Shown here: one piece after another, positions 37,748 through 46,725 of the stretch
How the letters are laid out: the number at the start of each line of letters is the position of its first letter
Position numbering within the stretch: position 1 is the stretch's first letter
Origin: Bacteroidia bacterium
Lineage (GTDB): Bacteria > Bacteroidota > Bacteroidia > NS11-12g > UBA9320
Direction of reading: 5' to 3'
Assembly (NCBI GenBank): GCA_020053795.1
Contig: JAGVMN010000016.1
Location: 20,848-84,847 of the forward strand
DNA length: 64,000 bases
Program-made: the position numbers and the translations under genes
Notes under the pieces: generated by a model
Database searches by the model: none
Told to the model about the DNA's origin: nothing
The model's input: only the letters and a program-made list of their open reading frames with translations

Positions 37748-38587
37748 TTAATAACGATTAATTTTTATACTTTGCATTTGTCCACCCGCATCAAATAATA
37801 AATGAGGCGACCTGCCAGAATGCTTTTGATTACTGTAATGCGGCCAGCGGCAAAACTTGCATCTTTGCGGTAAAAATTCATTGAATCTGGTACATCCCGA
37901 TAAATGGCCCCGGTATTCATTAGCCTCTTCAAATGAGTGAGGATGCAGAGATTCCTTGTTTGGTTTGGTATAATTCAGAGAGTAACTGATATCTGATCCA
38001 TTAGTCTGAAAGCTGAGAAAGTTAAAATCTTCTTCATTATCAATAGCTAAGATGGCAGATACCTTGTCCTTTACACAAAACACCCTGTTTGAATCTAATT
38101 GCAAATCAAAGAAATTATAGGATATTATGGAATCGTTAACCTTTTTAAATCGTATGAAAAGGTCTTTTGAACTTATCACATTTCTTAACAAATCAATGGA
38201 ACAGTTGTATTCATTTCTGTCTGATAAATCGGCTCGGCAGTCATCGTTATAATCGTAAAACATTACCCTATCCTGTATAGCAGGTGATACCAATTCATAC
38301 TCAGGTGTCCGAAAATTTTCTTTATCTGTATGAAAGATGAGGGCGATGGGTTTGATACCTGTTCTGTCTAAAATATAGGGATATTTAAAGCCATCATTAT
38401 TAATTTCTGCCATAGAAACACGGGGCGGCCTAATCCCGCCTGTCAGGGCCAGTTCCAGCGTACCGTTATTTGTATCAAGAAAAACAAAATCTTTTGCAAA
38501 TCCGAATACCTGAGCACTTCTCGAGGTGAACGATCCGGTTAAGAAAATGAGAATACCAATAATTGACTTAGCTAACTTAGTTTGCAC
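37748..38587 (-). pseudogene. Truncated tandem paralogue of the FG-GAP protein
   Basis: This 279-residue frame (GTG start at 38587) begins with a signal peptide and aligns by eye to the first third of the next gene. RPPRVSMAEINNDGFKYP matches QPQFSMIELNGDGLKDLL, PEYELVSPAIQDRVMFYDYN matches the next repeat, and KESLHPHSFEEANEYRGHLS matches NKNLHPASFEIPDHCLGYLS. After HSGRSPHLLFDAGGQ it stops, one base before the downstream gene, and lacks the remaining propeller and the type IX tail. Without the tail it could not be displayed on the surface by the usual route. It may still be translated, but I consider it a decayed copy. A short secreted decoy form is a less likely alternative. Confidence 0.55.
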
Positions 38588-38653
38588 TTTGTAAAATTAC
38601 GTTTAAGATTGCAAAAAGAAACTTTCTGCTGCACAAGTTGAAAAGAAAAATCT

Positions 38654-39955
38654 ATGACTATCGAAGAAATATATGAGTTGCTGAAATCAAATAACTATAA
38701 ATTCAGCACAGACTCACGCAAGATCAATCCCGGCGATATTTTTTTCGCACTTAAAGGTGAGAACTATGATGCCAATTTATTTGCAGAATATAGTCTTGAA
38801 AAAGGGGCAGCTTTTGCCATAGTTGACAGCAAAAATTTACCTGCGAATAAGCGTCTTATTGCTGTTGAAAATGTCTTGAATGTTTTACAAAACCTCGCAA
38901 CTTTTCACAGGTTACAATTGGAAATTCCTGTTATCGCCATTGGAGGCAGTAATGGAAAAACAACGACTAAGGAATTGATCGCAGCCATACTCGGTACGAA
39001 GTATAAAATTCACGTAACGCAGGGTAATCTGAATAACCAAATAGGCTTGCCAATAACCCTTCTATCAGCAACAATAAATACTGAAATAATTATTTTGGAA
39101 ATGGGTGCAAATCATATCGGCGAAATTGCCGAATTGTGTGAAATTGCAAAACCAACCCATGGCTTGATTACCAATATAGGCAAGGAACACCTTGAAGGAT
39201 TTGGGAGTATTGAAGGAGTAGCCCGCGGGGAATCCGAACTATACCATTATCTTCAAAATAATGGAGGATTAGCCTTTGTGAATATGGATGACAAATGGCT
39301 TCGAAGCATGTCAAAACGATTGACAAAAATTTGTGCCTATGGAGTTGATAATCCTCAACATTTTATTGCTGGCAAAATAATTCAAAGCAGCCCATTAATC
39401 ATTGGAGAAATTGATCGTTTTAGAATTACCTCTCGGCTTTCTGGTGATTATAATTTTGAAAATATTTTAGCAGCGGCCGCCGTTGGAAAATATTTTGACG
39501 TACCGGATGCTGATATACAAACAGCAATTGCACAGTATAAACCTACCAACAACCGCTCTCAAGTAATAGAGAAAAACTCCAATTGGATTTTGCTTGATGC
39601 TTACAACGCCAACCCTAGTAGCGTTGAAAAGGCATTGGAAAACTTTTCATACTTAAAGCATCCAAACAAAATCGTGATATTGGGAGATATGTTTGAACTG
39701 GGAGATTTTGCTGATTCTGAGCACAGGTTGATTGCACAAAAGGCCTCAACACTCGGGTTTAATAAAATTGTTTTGGTAGGGCCTTTTTTTTCGCGACAGA
39801 TCAATGAAATAAGTGCACTTGGTTTTAATAACTTTGAAGAGCTTGAAAAGTGGGTCCGGTGTCAGAATTTTAAAAACACAGCTTTTTTGATTAAAGGTTC
39901 AAGAGGAATGGCAATGGAAAGAATTGTGCCAGCCATCGTAAATGAAGGTGAATGA
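38654..39955 (+). CDS. murF: UDP-N-acetylmuramoyl-tripeptide--D-alanyl-D-alanine ligase (MurF)
   Basis: The 433-residue cytoplasmic ligase has the Mur ATP-binding loop AIGGSNGKTTTKELI near residue 97, LEMGANHIGEIAELCEIAKP, and the C-terminal DAYNANPSSVEKAL and VILGDMFELG. MurF adds D-Ala-D-Ala to the UDP-MurNAc-tripeptide in peptidoglycan precursor synthesis. The N-terminal region includes KFSTDSRKINPGDIFFALKG, the UDP-binding domain of MurE/MurF. It starts at the ATG at 38654 and stands alone on the plus strand, divergent from the FG-GAP genes. Confidence 0.94.
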   Translation: MTIEEIYELLKSNNYKFSTDSRKINPGDIFFALKGENYDANLFAEYSLEKGAAFAIVDSKNLPANKRLIAVENVLNVLQNLATFHRLQLEIPVIAIGGSNGKTTTKELIAAILGTKYKIHVTQGNLNNQIGLPITLLSATINTEIIILEMGANHIGEIAELCEIAKPTHGLITNIGKEHLEGFGSIEGVARGESELYHYLQNNGGLAFVNMDDKWLRSMSKRLTKICAYGVDNPQHFIAGKIIQSSPLIIGEIDRFRITSRLSGDYNFENILAAAAVGKYFDVPDADIQTAIAQYKPTNNRSQVIEKNSNWILLDAYNANPSSVEKALENFSYLKHPNKIVILGDMFELGDFADSEHRLIAQKASTLGFNKIVLVGPFFSRQINEISALGFNNFEELEKWVRCQNFKNTAFLIKGSRGMAMERIVPAIVNEGE

Positions 39956-40076
39956 ATCATCCCATTTTTATGAGTTTTTTATTGACAAAAATCAGATGGT
40001 GATACACAATTGAACGATTCTTATCAGCTTTTGAAATAAAAAGCTATGTTCATACTTAATTGGTGGGTATATTTTA

Positions 40077-40084
40077 TACTTTTG
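40077..40084 (+). promoter_or_regulatory. Candidate -7 box of the XRE regulator gene
   Basis: TACTTTTG fits the Bacteroidota -7 consensus TAnnTTTG and lies 26 bases before the ATG. A TTG at 40060-40062 could be the -33 element, but the gap of 14 bases is shorter than usual, so the assignment is tentative. Confidence 0.4.
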
Positions 40085-40110
40085 CACCTTAAAATTTTAA
40101 AACCATAAAA

Positions 40111-40446
40111 ATGAATTACGAAAAGATTAAATCACTTGCTAAAAAACAAAAAGTTAAGATCAAAGAACTTGCACAAACTGTTGAGGTTTCAGAAGTTGGA
40201 TTGTACCAAATGTTAAGAAATCAATCAATGAAGGTTGAGACACTGGAGAAAATAAGCTCCGCTTTAAGTGTATCTCCTGTTACATTTTTCGATGACAATA
40301 TTATAGATGGTGGAACCGGAATTGCTGATTACAAAAGCATTGCAGCTGTTGAACGCTCGTCATATTTGGAAAAAATAGTTGATCTACAATCTGAAACAAT
40401 TCGATTGCTTCGCGAACAATTAGACACTTGTCGTCAAAGCAAATAG
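40111..40446 (+). CDS. XRE-type helix-turn-helix protein
   Basis: The 111-residue protein has an N-terminal XRE/Cro-like DNA-binding domain (IKELAQTVEVSEVGLYQMLR, then ETLEKISSALSVSPVTFF). A linker of about 25 residues follows, then a C-terminal helix with a coiled-coil look (LQSETIRLLREQLDT) that may dimerise it. It is a small cytoplasmic transcription regulator; targets are unknown. It is monocistronic, with its own -7-like box and a strong terminator immediately after. It is not part of a visible toxin-antitoxin pair. Confidence 0.82.
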   Translation: MNYEKIKSLAKKQKVKIKELAQTVEVSEVGLYQMLRNQSMKVETLEKISSALSVSPVTFFDDNIIDGGTGIADYKSIAAVERSSYLEKIVDLQSETIRLLREQLDTCRQSK

Positions 40447-40456
40447 TTTAATCAAA

Positions 40457-40486
40457 CAAAAAGGCCCGTCAGCCGGGCTTTTTTGT
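40457..40486 (+). terminator. Rho-independent terminator after the XRE gene
   Basis: A GCCCG/CGGGC stem with a 5-base loop is extended by A-T pairs and followed by six T residues, 20 bases after the stop. The A-run on the left side makes weak function on the other strand possible. Confidence 0.85.
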
Positions 40487-40675
40487 TTTGACCTTTATTC
40501 ATTTCTCATTCTCTTGAAGGTCTGCATGTAGAAGTTTACATATTGGCTTTGGCAACATCTTTGGGTATATCAAAAGTTTTTTTGAGGACTTTATACCTCA
40601 TTGATAGTTAAATAATCATCCTCACCCGTCAAGCTTATATATTTGTTAAAAAACATAAATCAAAATTGTGAAGGA

Positions 40676-41527
40676 TCAAAAAAAAATATGCCCGGCTATC
40701 AACATGCTTTTTTCTAATGCTGTCCTGTTTATATGCCCCAACAACCCTTTTTCTGAGAGATAATCTAACATTTTCTCAGTTGGCATATTCCCAATCAAAT
40801 CGTCTTTGGCCATGGGGCATCCACCGAAACCTTTCAAGGCTCCATCAAATCTTCGGCAACCCATTACTATGGCTGCATTTAGCTTTTCTTCCCAACTATC
40901 CGGCAAAGTATGAAAATGAGCCCCAAACTCTGCTTTGGGGAAATCCTCTTCGAGGTTGCCGAAAACTGATCTTATCTTTTCCGTTGTCGCCACCCCAACA
41001 GTATCCGACATAGAAAAAATATTGACACCAAAAGAATAAAGCCTGTCAACCCAATGCTCAACTATTGCCGCATCCCAAAAGTCATTGTAAGGATTTCCGA
41101 ATGCCATCGAAATATAAACGACTAATTTTTTATCTTTTTTTCCGCAGAGTTCAAGAATTCTTTTCAGGTTACTAAATGAATCGTCAATGCTCGAATGGGT
41201 ATTTCGCTGTTGAAAGGTTTCTGAAATTGAAAAGGGATAACCGACATAATCAATTTGCGGAAACTCAACTGCCAACTCCGCACCTTTGTAATTTGCTATT
41301 ATCACCAGCAACTCTGTATCAGTGTCTTCAAGGTCTAGTTTTTCCAAAACCTCAGCTGTATCTTTCATTTGGGGGATCACTTTGGGTGAAACAAAACTAC
41401 CACAATCAAGCACATCGAAACCTACTTTCAGCAAAGTGTTCAGGTATTCAATTTTCTGTTTTGTTTCTACAAATCGCAACATTCCCTGCATGGCATCTCT
41501 CGGACACTCAATCAATTTAACTGTCAT
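40676..41527 (-). CDS. Hydroxymethylglutaryl-CoA lyase-like aldolase
   Basis: The 283-residue TIM-barrel protein of the HMGL/DRE family begins KLIECPRDAMQGM, corresponding to the conserved ExxRDGxQ region. It has SMSDTVGVATTEKI and GAHFHTLPDSWEEKL, and near the C-terminus RRFDGALKGFGGCPMAKDDL, in which GGCPxA carries the catalytic cysteine of HMG-CoA lyase. HMG-CoA lyase splits HMG-CoA into acetyl-CoA and acetoacetate in leucine or ketone-body breakdown. The first motif has PRDAMQG instead of PRDGLQN, so a related aldolase substrate remains possible. It stands alone on the minus strand, divergent from the DUF349 gene. Confidence 0.83.
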   Translation of the reverse strand: MTVKLIECPRDAMQGMLRFVETKQKIEYLNTLLKVGFDVLDCGSFVSPKVIPQMKDTAEVLEKLDLEDTDTELLVIIANYKGAELAVEFPQIDYVGYPFSISETFQQRNTHSSIDDSFSNLKRILELCGKKDKKLVVYISMAFGNPYNDFWDAAIVEHWVDRLYSFGVNIFSMSDTVGVATTEKIRSVFGNLEEDFPKAEFGAHFHTLPDSWEEKLNAAIVMGCRRFDGALKGFGGCPMAKDDLIGNMPTEKMLDYLSEKGLLGHINRTALEKSMLIAGHIFF

Positions 41528-41607
41528 ATTCCCGCAGTTCTTTGCATTTCAGGGCAAAATTATCATTTTTGCAAAACTATTTAAGGCAGCGTTACAAACC
41601 TATTGAA

Positions 41608-43803
41608 ATGACAGATTTGGAAAACATCCAACACCCTTTGGATTCTGAAGGACATAATTCTGAAAATACGGAGCATGAAAATTCTCTTAACGTTAATGAT
41701 CGGAGTTCAAAGGAAGAATTTATTGAAGAGGCAGAAGACCTGACCCCTGAAGAAGAAATGCTGCCAGTTGATCAATTAGAGGAATCAGAAACTATGAATG
41801 AAACCCCGGTAAACCCAAATGTAATTGAAAAGCCTGTAAGTGAACCGATTGAGGAATCTGCCTCTATTATTCAAAATGAAACAATGGACATATCTTTTGA
41901 GGCACCAATTGATGAAACCTCTGAAGAACATAGTATTGATATAGAAGAAATCGGAAATCCGGAAATCCCTAAATCAGAAAATCGTGGCAAAAATGAAATT
42001 GCTGATTTCGAGGTTGAAACCAATCTTGGCCATTCCGATGATCATGACGATTCGGAAGAGTTTGAAGAAACGCCTGACGTTGATCTTTCAAGCCTGAATA
42101 AGGGTCAATTGCTTACCATGGCTGCAGAGGCTATTCACCTTTCACCAAAAGAATCTGTCAAAAAACTTCAAAACATCAGGCCATATTTGGACGATTTATT
42201 CAGGAAAGAAGAAAAAGAAGCCCTTAATGCTTATCTGGAAGCCGGAAATGAACCCGAAACTTTTGAGTTTATTGAAGATATTGACAAAGAGCGGTTCAAT
42301 CACCTGTTCAAGCAGGCACAGGATGCCAGAAGTGAGGAACGCCGCCGGATTGAAAATGAAAAACAAAATAATCTCAAACGGAAGCGGGAGATTTTGAATG
42401 TGCTAAAAGAACTGACAGAGAAGGATGAAACCCAAAACACCATTGAAGACGTCAAAAAACTTCAATCTGAATGGAAAATAATTCGGGTTTTACCAAAAGA
42501 AAATGTTCAGGAACTTTGGGATGCCTACCATTTCTACCTGAACAAATTTTATGACAATCATTCCATAAACATTGAACTTAAAGACCTTGACCGACGCAAA
42601 AACCTAGAGATTAAAATTGAATTGTGCAAAAAGGTTGACGAACTTCATCAGGAAACATCAATTAAAAGATGTTTCATACTTTTAAACAAGTATCATGAGG
42701 ACTTCAGAAACACGGGACCTGTTCCCCGTGAATTCAGTGAAGAAATCTGGAGCCGATTCAAAAGTGCCAGCGACAATGTTTATCAGGAACGAAAGGGTTT
42801 AATGGAAGAGGCTGAAAATCACAGAAAAGAAAATCTGGCATTAAAAGAGATTTTACTTGAAAAGGCCTCAATTGTTGCAGGAGTCAACTACGACAGCATG
42901 AAAGCTTGGGGGGCAAAGACTCAGGAAATGACTGCTATCTTCGAAGAATGGAAAAAAATTGGTACGGTACCGCATAAGAGAGGAGAGGATATTTGGAAGA
43001 AGTTTCGCGAATATTTTAATGAATTCTACAAAAACAAGAGTGAATATTTTCAAAATCTGAATAAAGAGCGAAAGGCCAACCTGATAATTAAAGAAGACCT
43101 CTGTAAAAAGGCAGAAGAGTTCCTGAAAGAAACCGATATAAGTTATAGCATAAAAGAAATTCTTAAGCTGCAAGACGAATGGAAAAAAACAGGCCCGGTG
43201 CCTGAAAAAATCTCCAATGCCCTTTGGAAAAGATTCCGTACCGCATGTGATGCTTTTTTTCAAAAAAAACAGCGAGGATTTGCTGACCGTAAAAAACAGG
43301 AAGAAGATAATTTGAAATTGCGTCAAGAGATTCTTGTAAAGATCAGAACGCTTAAATCTCTTGAAGACAAAAATCAGGTTGCTGAGGCTTTAAATGAGTT
43401 GAGAAAGGAATGGAACAATTCAGGTTTTGTGCCTCATGTCAATATTAATGAAATCAACAATAGCTACCAAAAGGCGGTTGAGGAGATTTACAAACAATTC
43501 AAGTTGGATCGTGAATCTGTGAAAGGAAGTCAGGTTAAAGAGCATTTCCAATCTATGATGACCCAACCAAATGGAGCATCAAGGGTGAAATTTGAAGAAG
43601 GGAAAATCAGGGACCGCATGAAATTCCTGAAAGAAGAAATAGAAACCTGGGAAAACAACATACAGTTCTTCGCCCGTTCGGCCAACGCCGATAAATTGAG
43701 GCAGGAAATCAAGGCCAAAATTGACAAAACCAATGGTCAGCTTGAACGCCTGAACAAAGAACTGAATGCCATCAAATCTTTGACCCGCGAAACAGTTAAA
43801 TAA
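41608..43803 (+). CDS. DUF349 repeat protein
   Basis: I place the start at the ATG at 41608 (731 residues); the open frame upstream lies in the intergenic region. The first 170 residues are acidic and disordered. From about 190 on, the protein is helical with at least four clear DUF349 repeats of about 75 residues: FRNTGPVPREFSEEIWSRFK, WKKIGTVPHKRGEDIWKKF, WKKTGPVPEKISNALWKRF and WNNSGFVPHVNINEIN, plus a weaker first copy around WKIIRVLPKENVQELW. The C-terminus is coiled coil. DUF349 proteins are common in Bacteroidota and have no firmly known function; binding to RNA, DNA or ribosomes has been suggested by composition only. Confidence 0.85.
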   Translation: MTDLENIQHPLDSEGHNSENTEHENSLNVNDRSSKEEFIEEAEDLTPEEEMLPVDQLEESETMNETPVNPNVIEKPVSEPIEESASIIQNETMDISFEAPIDETSEEHSIDIEEIGNPEIPKSENRGKNEIADFEVETNLGHSDDHDDSEEFEETPDVDLSSLNKGQLLTMAAEAIHLSPKESVKKLQNIRPYLDDLFRKEEKEALNAYLEAGNEPETFEFIEDIDKERFNHLFKQAQDARSEERRRIENEKQNNLKRKREILNVLKELTEKDETQNTIEDVKKLQSEWKIIRVLPKENVQELWDAYHFYLNKFYDNHSINIELKDLDRRKNLEIKIELCKKVDELHQETSIKRCFILLNKYHEDFRNTGPVPREFSEEIWSRFKSASDNVYQERKGLMEEAENHRKENLALKEILLEKASIVAGVNYDSMKAWGAKTQEMTAIFEEWKKIGTVPHKRGEDIWKKFREYFNEFYKNKSEYFQNLNKERKANLIIKEDLCKKAEEFLKETDISYSIKEILKLQDEWKKTGPVPEKISNALWKRFRTACDAFFQKKQRGFADRKKQEEDNLKLRQEILVKIRTLKSLEDKNQVAEALNELRKEWNNSGFVPHVNINEINNSYQKAVEEIYKQFKLDRESVKGSQVKEHFQSMMTQPNGASRVKFEEGKIRDRMKFLKEEIETWENNIQFFARSANADKLRQEIKAKIDKTNGQLERLNKELNAIKSLTRETVK

Positions 43804-43828
43804 CCTGAAACCATTTCCTGCTTATCGT

Positions 43829-44590
43829 TTGGGGCTGGAATATCTGCGACATTGGTTGTCGGCAGGAACTGAGCACAGCATAAATTCCCCCTTCTTTTAT
43901 GAATTCTATTTGAGTTGTGTTAAAGCCTCACGAACCGGATTTGGTAATGCTGAAATTGAAAAGATCAGAAACGCCTTAAAAAAGGATCAAACGAATTTGT
44001 CTTTTCTCAACCCCGCAAATGGCAAAACCCTCACAGAATCTGTCAGATCCATTGCAAAAGGTTCTGCAAAATCACCGAGGTTGTGTCGTTTGCTGGCAGC
44101 CACCATCTATAATTTCAAGCCAAAAACAATTATCGAATTAGGAACCTCAATGGGAATTAGTACCCTGTATCTATGGAAAGAACTTCCGGGAGATGGGATA
44201 ATTTGGACATTCGAAGGGAACTCGGCCCTCCTTCCGATTGCAAAGGAAAATTTTAATTCATCAGGGGCGGATAGCATTAAACTTGTAGAGGGGCGTTTTA
44301 ATGATACATTGCCCGGAACACTATCTAAAATTGGTCAACTTGATTTGGCTTTCATTGATGGTCATCATCAGTACCAGGCCACCATGGGATATTATGAAAT
44401 GTTACGATTAAAAGCGACTGAAAATACTATTTTGATTTTCGATGATATCAATTGGTCAGAAGGGATGCAACAAGCATGGAGCGAAATAGTCAACAAAACC
44501 GAAGTGACCGCATCGGTTAATTTATTCTTTCTTGGAATGGTATTTTTTAGAAAAGACTTGGCGAAAGAAACGTTTAAGCTAAGGTTGTGA
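43829..44590 (+). CDS. Class I SAM-dependent methyltransferase (O-methyltransferase-like)
   Basis: The 253-residue protein has a Rossmann methyltransferase core: TIIELGTSMGISTLYLW (SAM-binding motif I), IIWTFEGNSALLPIAKENF, LDLAFIDGHHQYQATMGYYE and LIFDDINWSEGMQQAW. The DGHH and DDINW motifs are seen in Bacteroidota O-methyltransferase-like proteins of unknown substrate. The start is uncertain: the TTG at 43829 is the first usual start codon, but the frame is open a little further up (KPFPAYRLGLEYL), so a start near 43805 is possible. It follows the DUF349 gene closely. Confidence 0.8.
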   Translation: MGLEYLRHWLSAGTEHSINSPFFYEFYLSCVKASRTGFGNAEIEKIRNALKKDQTNLSFLNPANGKTLTESVRSIAKGSAKSPRLCRLLAATIYNFKPKTIIELGTSMGISTLYLWKELPGDGIIWTFEGNSALLPIAKENFNSSGADSIKLVEGRFNDTLPGTLSKIGQLDLAFIDGHHQYQATMGYYEMLRLKATENTILIFDDINWSEGMQQAWSEIVNKTEVTASVNLFFLGMVFFRKDLAKETFKLRL

Positions 44591-44622
44591 AGCTTCGGCA
44601 ATTCTCGATTTTCAGTAACCAT

Positions 44623-45696
44623 CTAACGCGAAATACCTCTCATATCCAGTGAATTTCTGTAGGCTCTGGCGTAAGCCTTATGCTCTTCATAGGTTTTGGT
44701 AAATTGATGGTACCCACTCCTGTCAACCTTTGCCACCATAAAAAGAAACTCATGTTCCTCGGCATTCAGAACCGCGTTTAAAGCTTGTTTAGAGGGCATG
44801 GCAATTGGTCCGGGAGGTAAGCCTTTAATCTTGTATGTATTGTAGGGATGATCCGTATCAAGGTCACCGCTGTAAACTCGTTTAATGCCCGGGTTTGAGA
44901 CAGCAAATTTGACTGTAGGATCGGCCTGAAGGTACATTTTTAGTTTTAAGCGATTGAGGTAAAGCCCTGCTATTGCAGGCATTTCATTAAAATGCATAGC
45001 TTCTCCATCAACGATAGAGGCAAGCGTTGCAACTTCTAAAGGCTTCAATCCTATTTGCTTTGCCTTAGCTCTGTTCTCTTCAGTCCAGAAATCATCGTAT
45101 TGCCTTTTGAATTTGGCCATAATGGTTTCCACATCCGTATCCCAAAAGAAATAATAGGTGTCGGCCATGAAAATACCTATCAGGTTTTCTTTGGTACAAC
45201 CCCAATTTTTTAGTAACGTTTTATCAAAAAGATAGGCAGCTATAGCTGCTGAGTCCGGTTCCAGTTTACTTCCAATTCTACCCATTATTTGATTCAAACT
45301 CAGGATTCCGGATAGGGTCACTTTGATTTGCTCTTCACTACCTTTCAATAATTTCCAGACAATATGCAATCCGGATGATGAGGTAGAAAAACGATACATA
45401 CCTGCTTTCACTTTGGAAGAAAGTTGTGGTATTGAAAACAGTTTTTCAAGGACGAAAGGATATTGTAATCCGTTTTCTATCCCCCAGCGATTAATGGCAT
45501 CTGAAGTTTTTTCCCCGGTTTTGATAACAACCCGAATGCCGTTTTCTTTTTGACTCTCAAAAGCTGGCAAAAGACTAAACCATGCCAAAAAAACCATAAT
45601 CGCGAAGAACAAGATTGCAAAAAATGTATTCCACCCTGAACCTCTCGAGTCTCCGGACTTTGATCCAGTTTTTTTCCCGGGTTTAGCCAAACGCAT
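44623..45696 (-). CDS. mltG: MltG, endolytic murein transglycosylase
   Basis: The 357-residue protein has one N-terminal transmembrane helix (about residues 24-46) after a short basic cytoplasmic tail. A LysM-like domain follows (VVIKTGEKTSDAINRWGIEN). The YceG catalytic domain has VATLASIVDGEAMHFNEMP (catalytic Glu), AGLYLNRLKLKMYLQADPTV, YNTYKIKGLPPGPIAMPS and FLFMVAKVDRSGYHQFTKT. MltG cuts nascent glycan strands and sets their length at the outer face of the inner membrane. It is convergent with the methyltransferase gene and divergent from dapB. Confidence 0.92.
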   Translation of the reverse strand: MRLAKPGKKTGSKSGDSRGSGWNTFFAILFFAIMVFLAWFSLLPAFESQKENGIRVVIKTGEKTSDAINRWGIENGLQYPFVLEKLFSIPQLSSKVKAGMYRFSTSSSGLHIVWKLLKGSEEQIKVTLSGILSLNQIMGRIGSKLEPDSAAIAAYLFDKTLLKNWGCTKENLIGIFMADTYYFFWDTDVETIMAKFKRQYDDFWTEENRAKAKQIGLKPLEVATLASIVDGEAMHFNEMPAIAGLYLNRLKLKMYLQADPTVKFAVSNPGIKRVYSGDLDTDHPYNTYKIKGLPPGPIAMPSKQALNAVLNAEEHEFLFMVAKVDRSGYHQFTKTYEEHKAYARAYRNSLDMRGISR

Positions 45697-45753
45697 ACCT
45701 TTTAGAATTTAAAATTATTAGCTTTGCCGTCACGGCTTCAAAAGTAGTATAGA

Positions 45754-46479
45754 ATGATGAAAATAGCCCTTATAGGTTATGGCAAAATGGGAAAAGCAAT
45801 TGAAGAAGTTGCGGTCGCAAAAGGACATAATATCGTTTTGAAAGCTGATGTGGGTGGTATAGACACTGACCTTTTGCAATTGGGCGATGTAGCCATAGAG
45901 TTTACCGAACCTGGTTCTGTTATCAACAACATCCGAACTTGTCTTGACTATAAAATACCTGTAGTGGTGGGTACAACAGGCTGGTACAGCCAATATGATG
46001 AAATTAAAACCGAAGCGATAGAAAAGGGTTCCGCCATTCTCACGGCAACCAATTTCAGCATAGGGGTTAACCTTTTTTTCAGACTCAACGAATCATTGGC
46101 CGTACTAATGAATAGCCAGCAGAATTACAATGTTTTTTTAGAAGAAACGCACCATTCCCAAAAATTGGATGCCCCAAGCGGAACCGCCATCACACTTGCC
46201 GAAGGAGTGCTTAAAAATGTTGATAGAAAAAAAAACTGGGTTGGTCAGATGGGTGGCAATGAGAAACCTGTTTCATCGTTTGATTTGGTAATTATTTCTA
46301 ACAGGGAGGATGACATTCCCGGAACGCACATAGTTAAATATGTTTCGGACATGGACGAAATAGAAATTATCCATACCGCCAAAAGCCGCAAAGGGTTTGC
46401 CGCCGGTGCGGTTGCTGCTGCAGAGTGGCTCAAAGGCCGGAAGGGAATTTTTACCATGAATGATGTATTGGGATTTTAA
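45754..46479 (+). CDS. dapB: 4-hydroxy-tetrahydrodipicolinate reductase (DapB)
   Basis: The 241-residue protein has the nucleotide-binding loop IALIGYGKMGKAIEEVA, the NAD(P)H-site segment VVVGTTGWYS, and the catalytic region FLEETHHSQKLDAPSGTA (catalytic His-His and Lys). DapB reduces the cyclic intermediate of the lysine and meso-diaminopimelate pathway, feeding peptidoglycan synthesis. A TAGCTTTG box at 45719-45726, 28 bases before the ATG, fits the Bacteroidota -7 consensus and may be its promoter. It is divergent from mltG, another cell-wall gene. Confidence 0.95.
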   Translation: MMKIALIGYGKMGKAIEEVAVAKGHNIVLKADVGGIDTDLLQLGDVAIEFTEPGSVINNIRTCLDYKIPVVVGTTGWYSQYDEIKTEAIEKGSAILTATNFSIGVNLFFRLNESLAVLMNSQQNYNVFLEETHHSQKLDAPSGTAITLAEGVLKNVDRKKNWVGQMGGNEKPVSSFDLVIISNREDDIPGTHIVKYVSDMDEIEIIHTAKSRKGFAAGAVAAAEWLKGRKGIFTMNDVLGF

Positions 46480-46725
46480 ATAATAGTTGAAGAGTTTCCT
46501 GAAATGAGTTTATGGTGGCAACTATATGGAATGAAGGGTTTGAAAAAGGTATTTTTGAAAAATGGATGTTATATACAAATGAGATTATTTAAGCTTAACC
46601 TTACACAATGATGATGCTTTCAGCTTTGGCTTCGCTCATCGTCCTTCTTCTGCAACTATAGAAACAGCAAATCCATAAACCCGTCAACCAATAAACCTTT
46701 AAACTTATAAACCTATCAACCCAAC

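Noticed and set aside
46480..46725. A repeat-like run before lepB (several copies of AAACC/CAACC with TATAAACCT)
   Set aside because: The copies are too short and irregular to be a satellite or operator array; it looks like simple AT-rich sequence.
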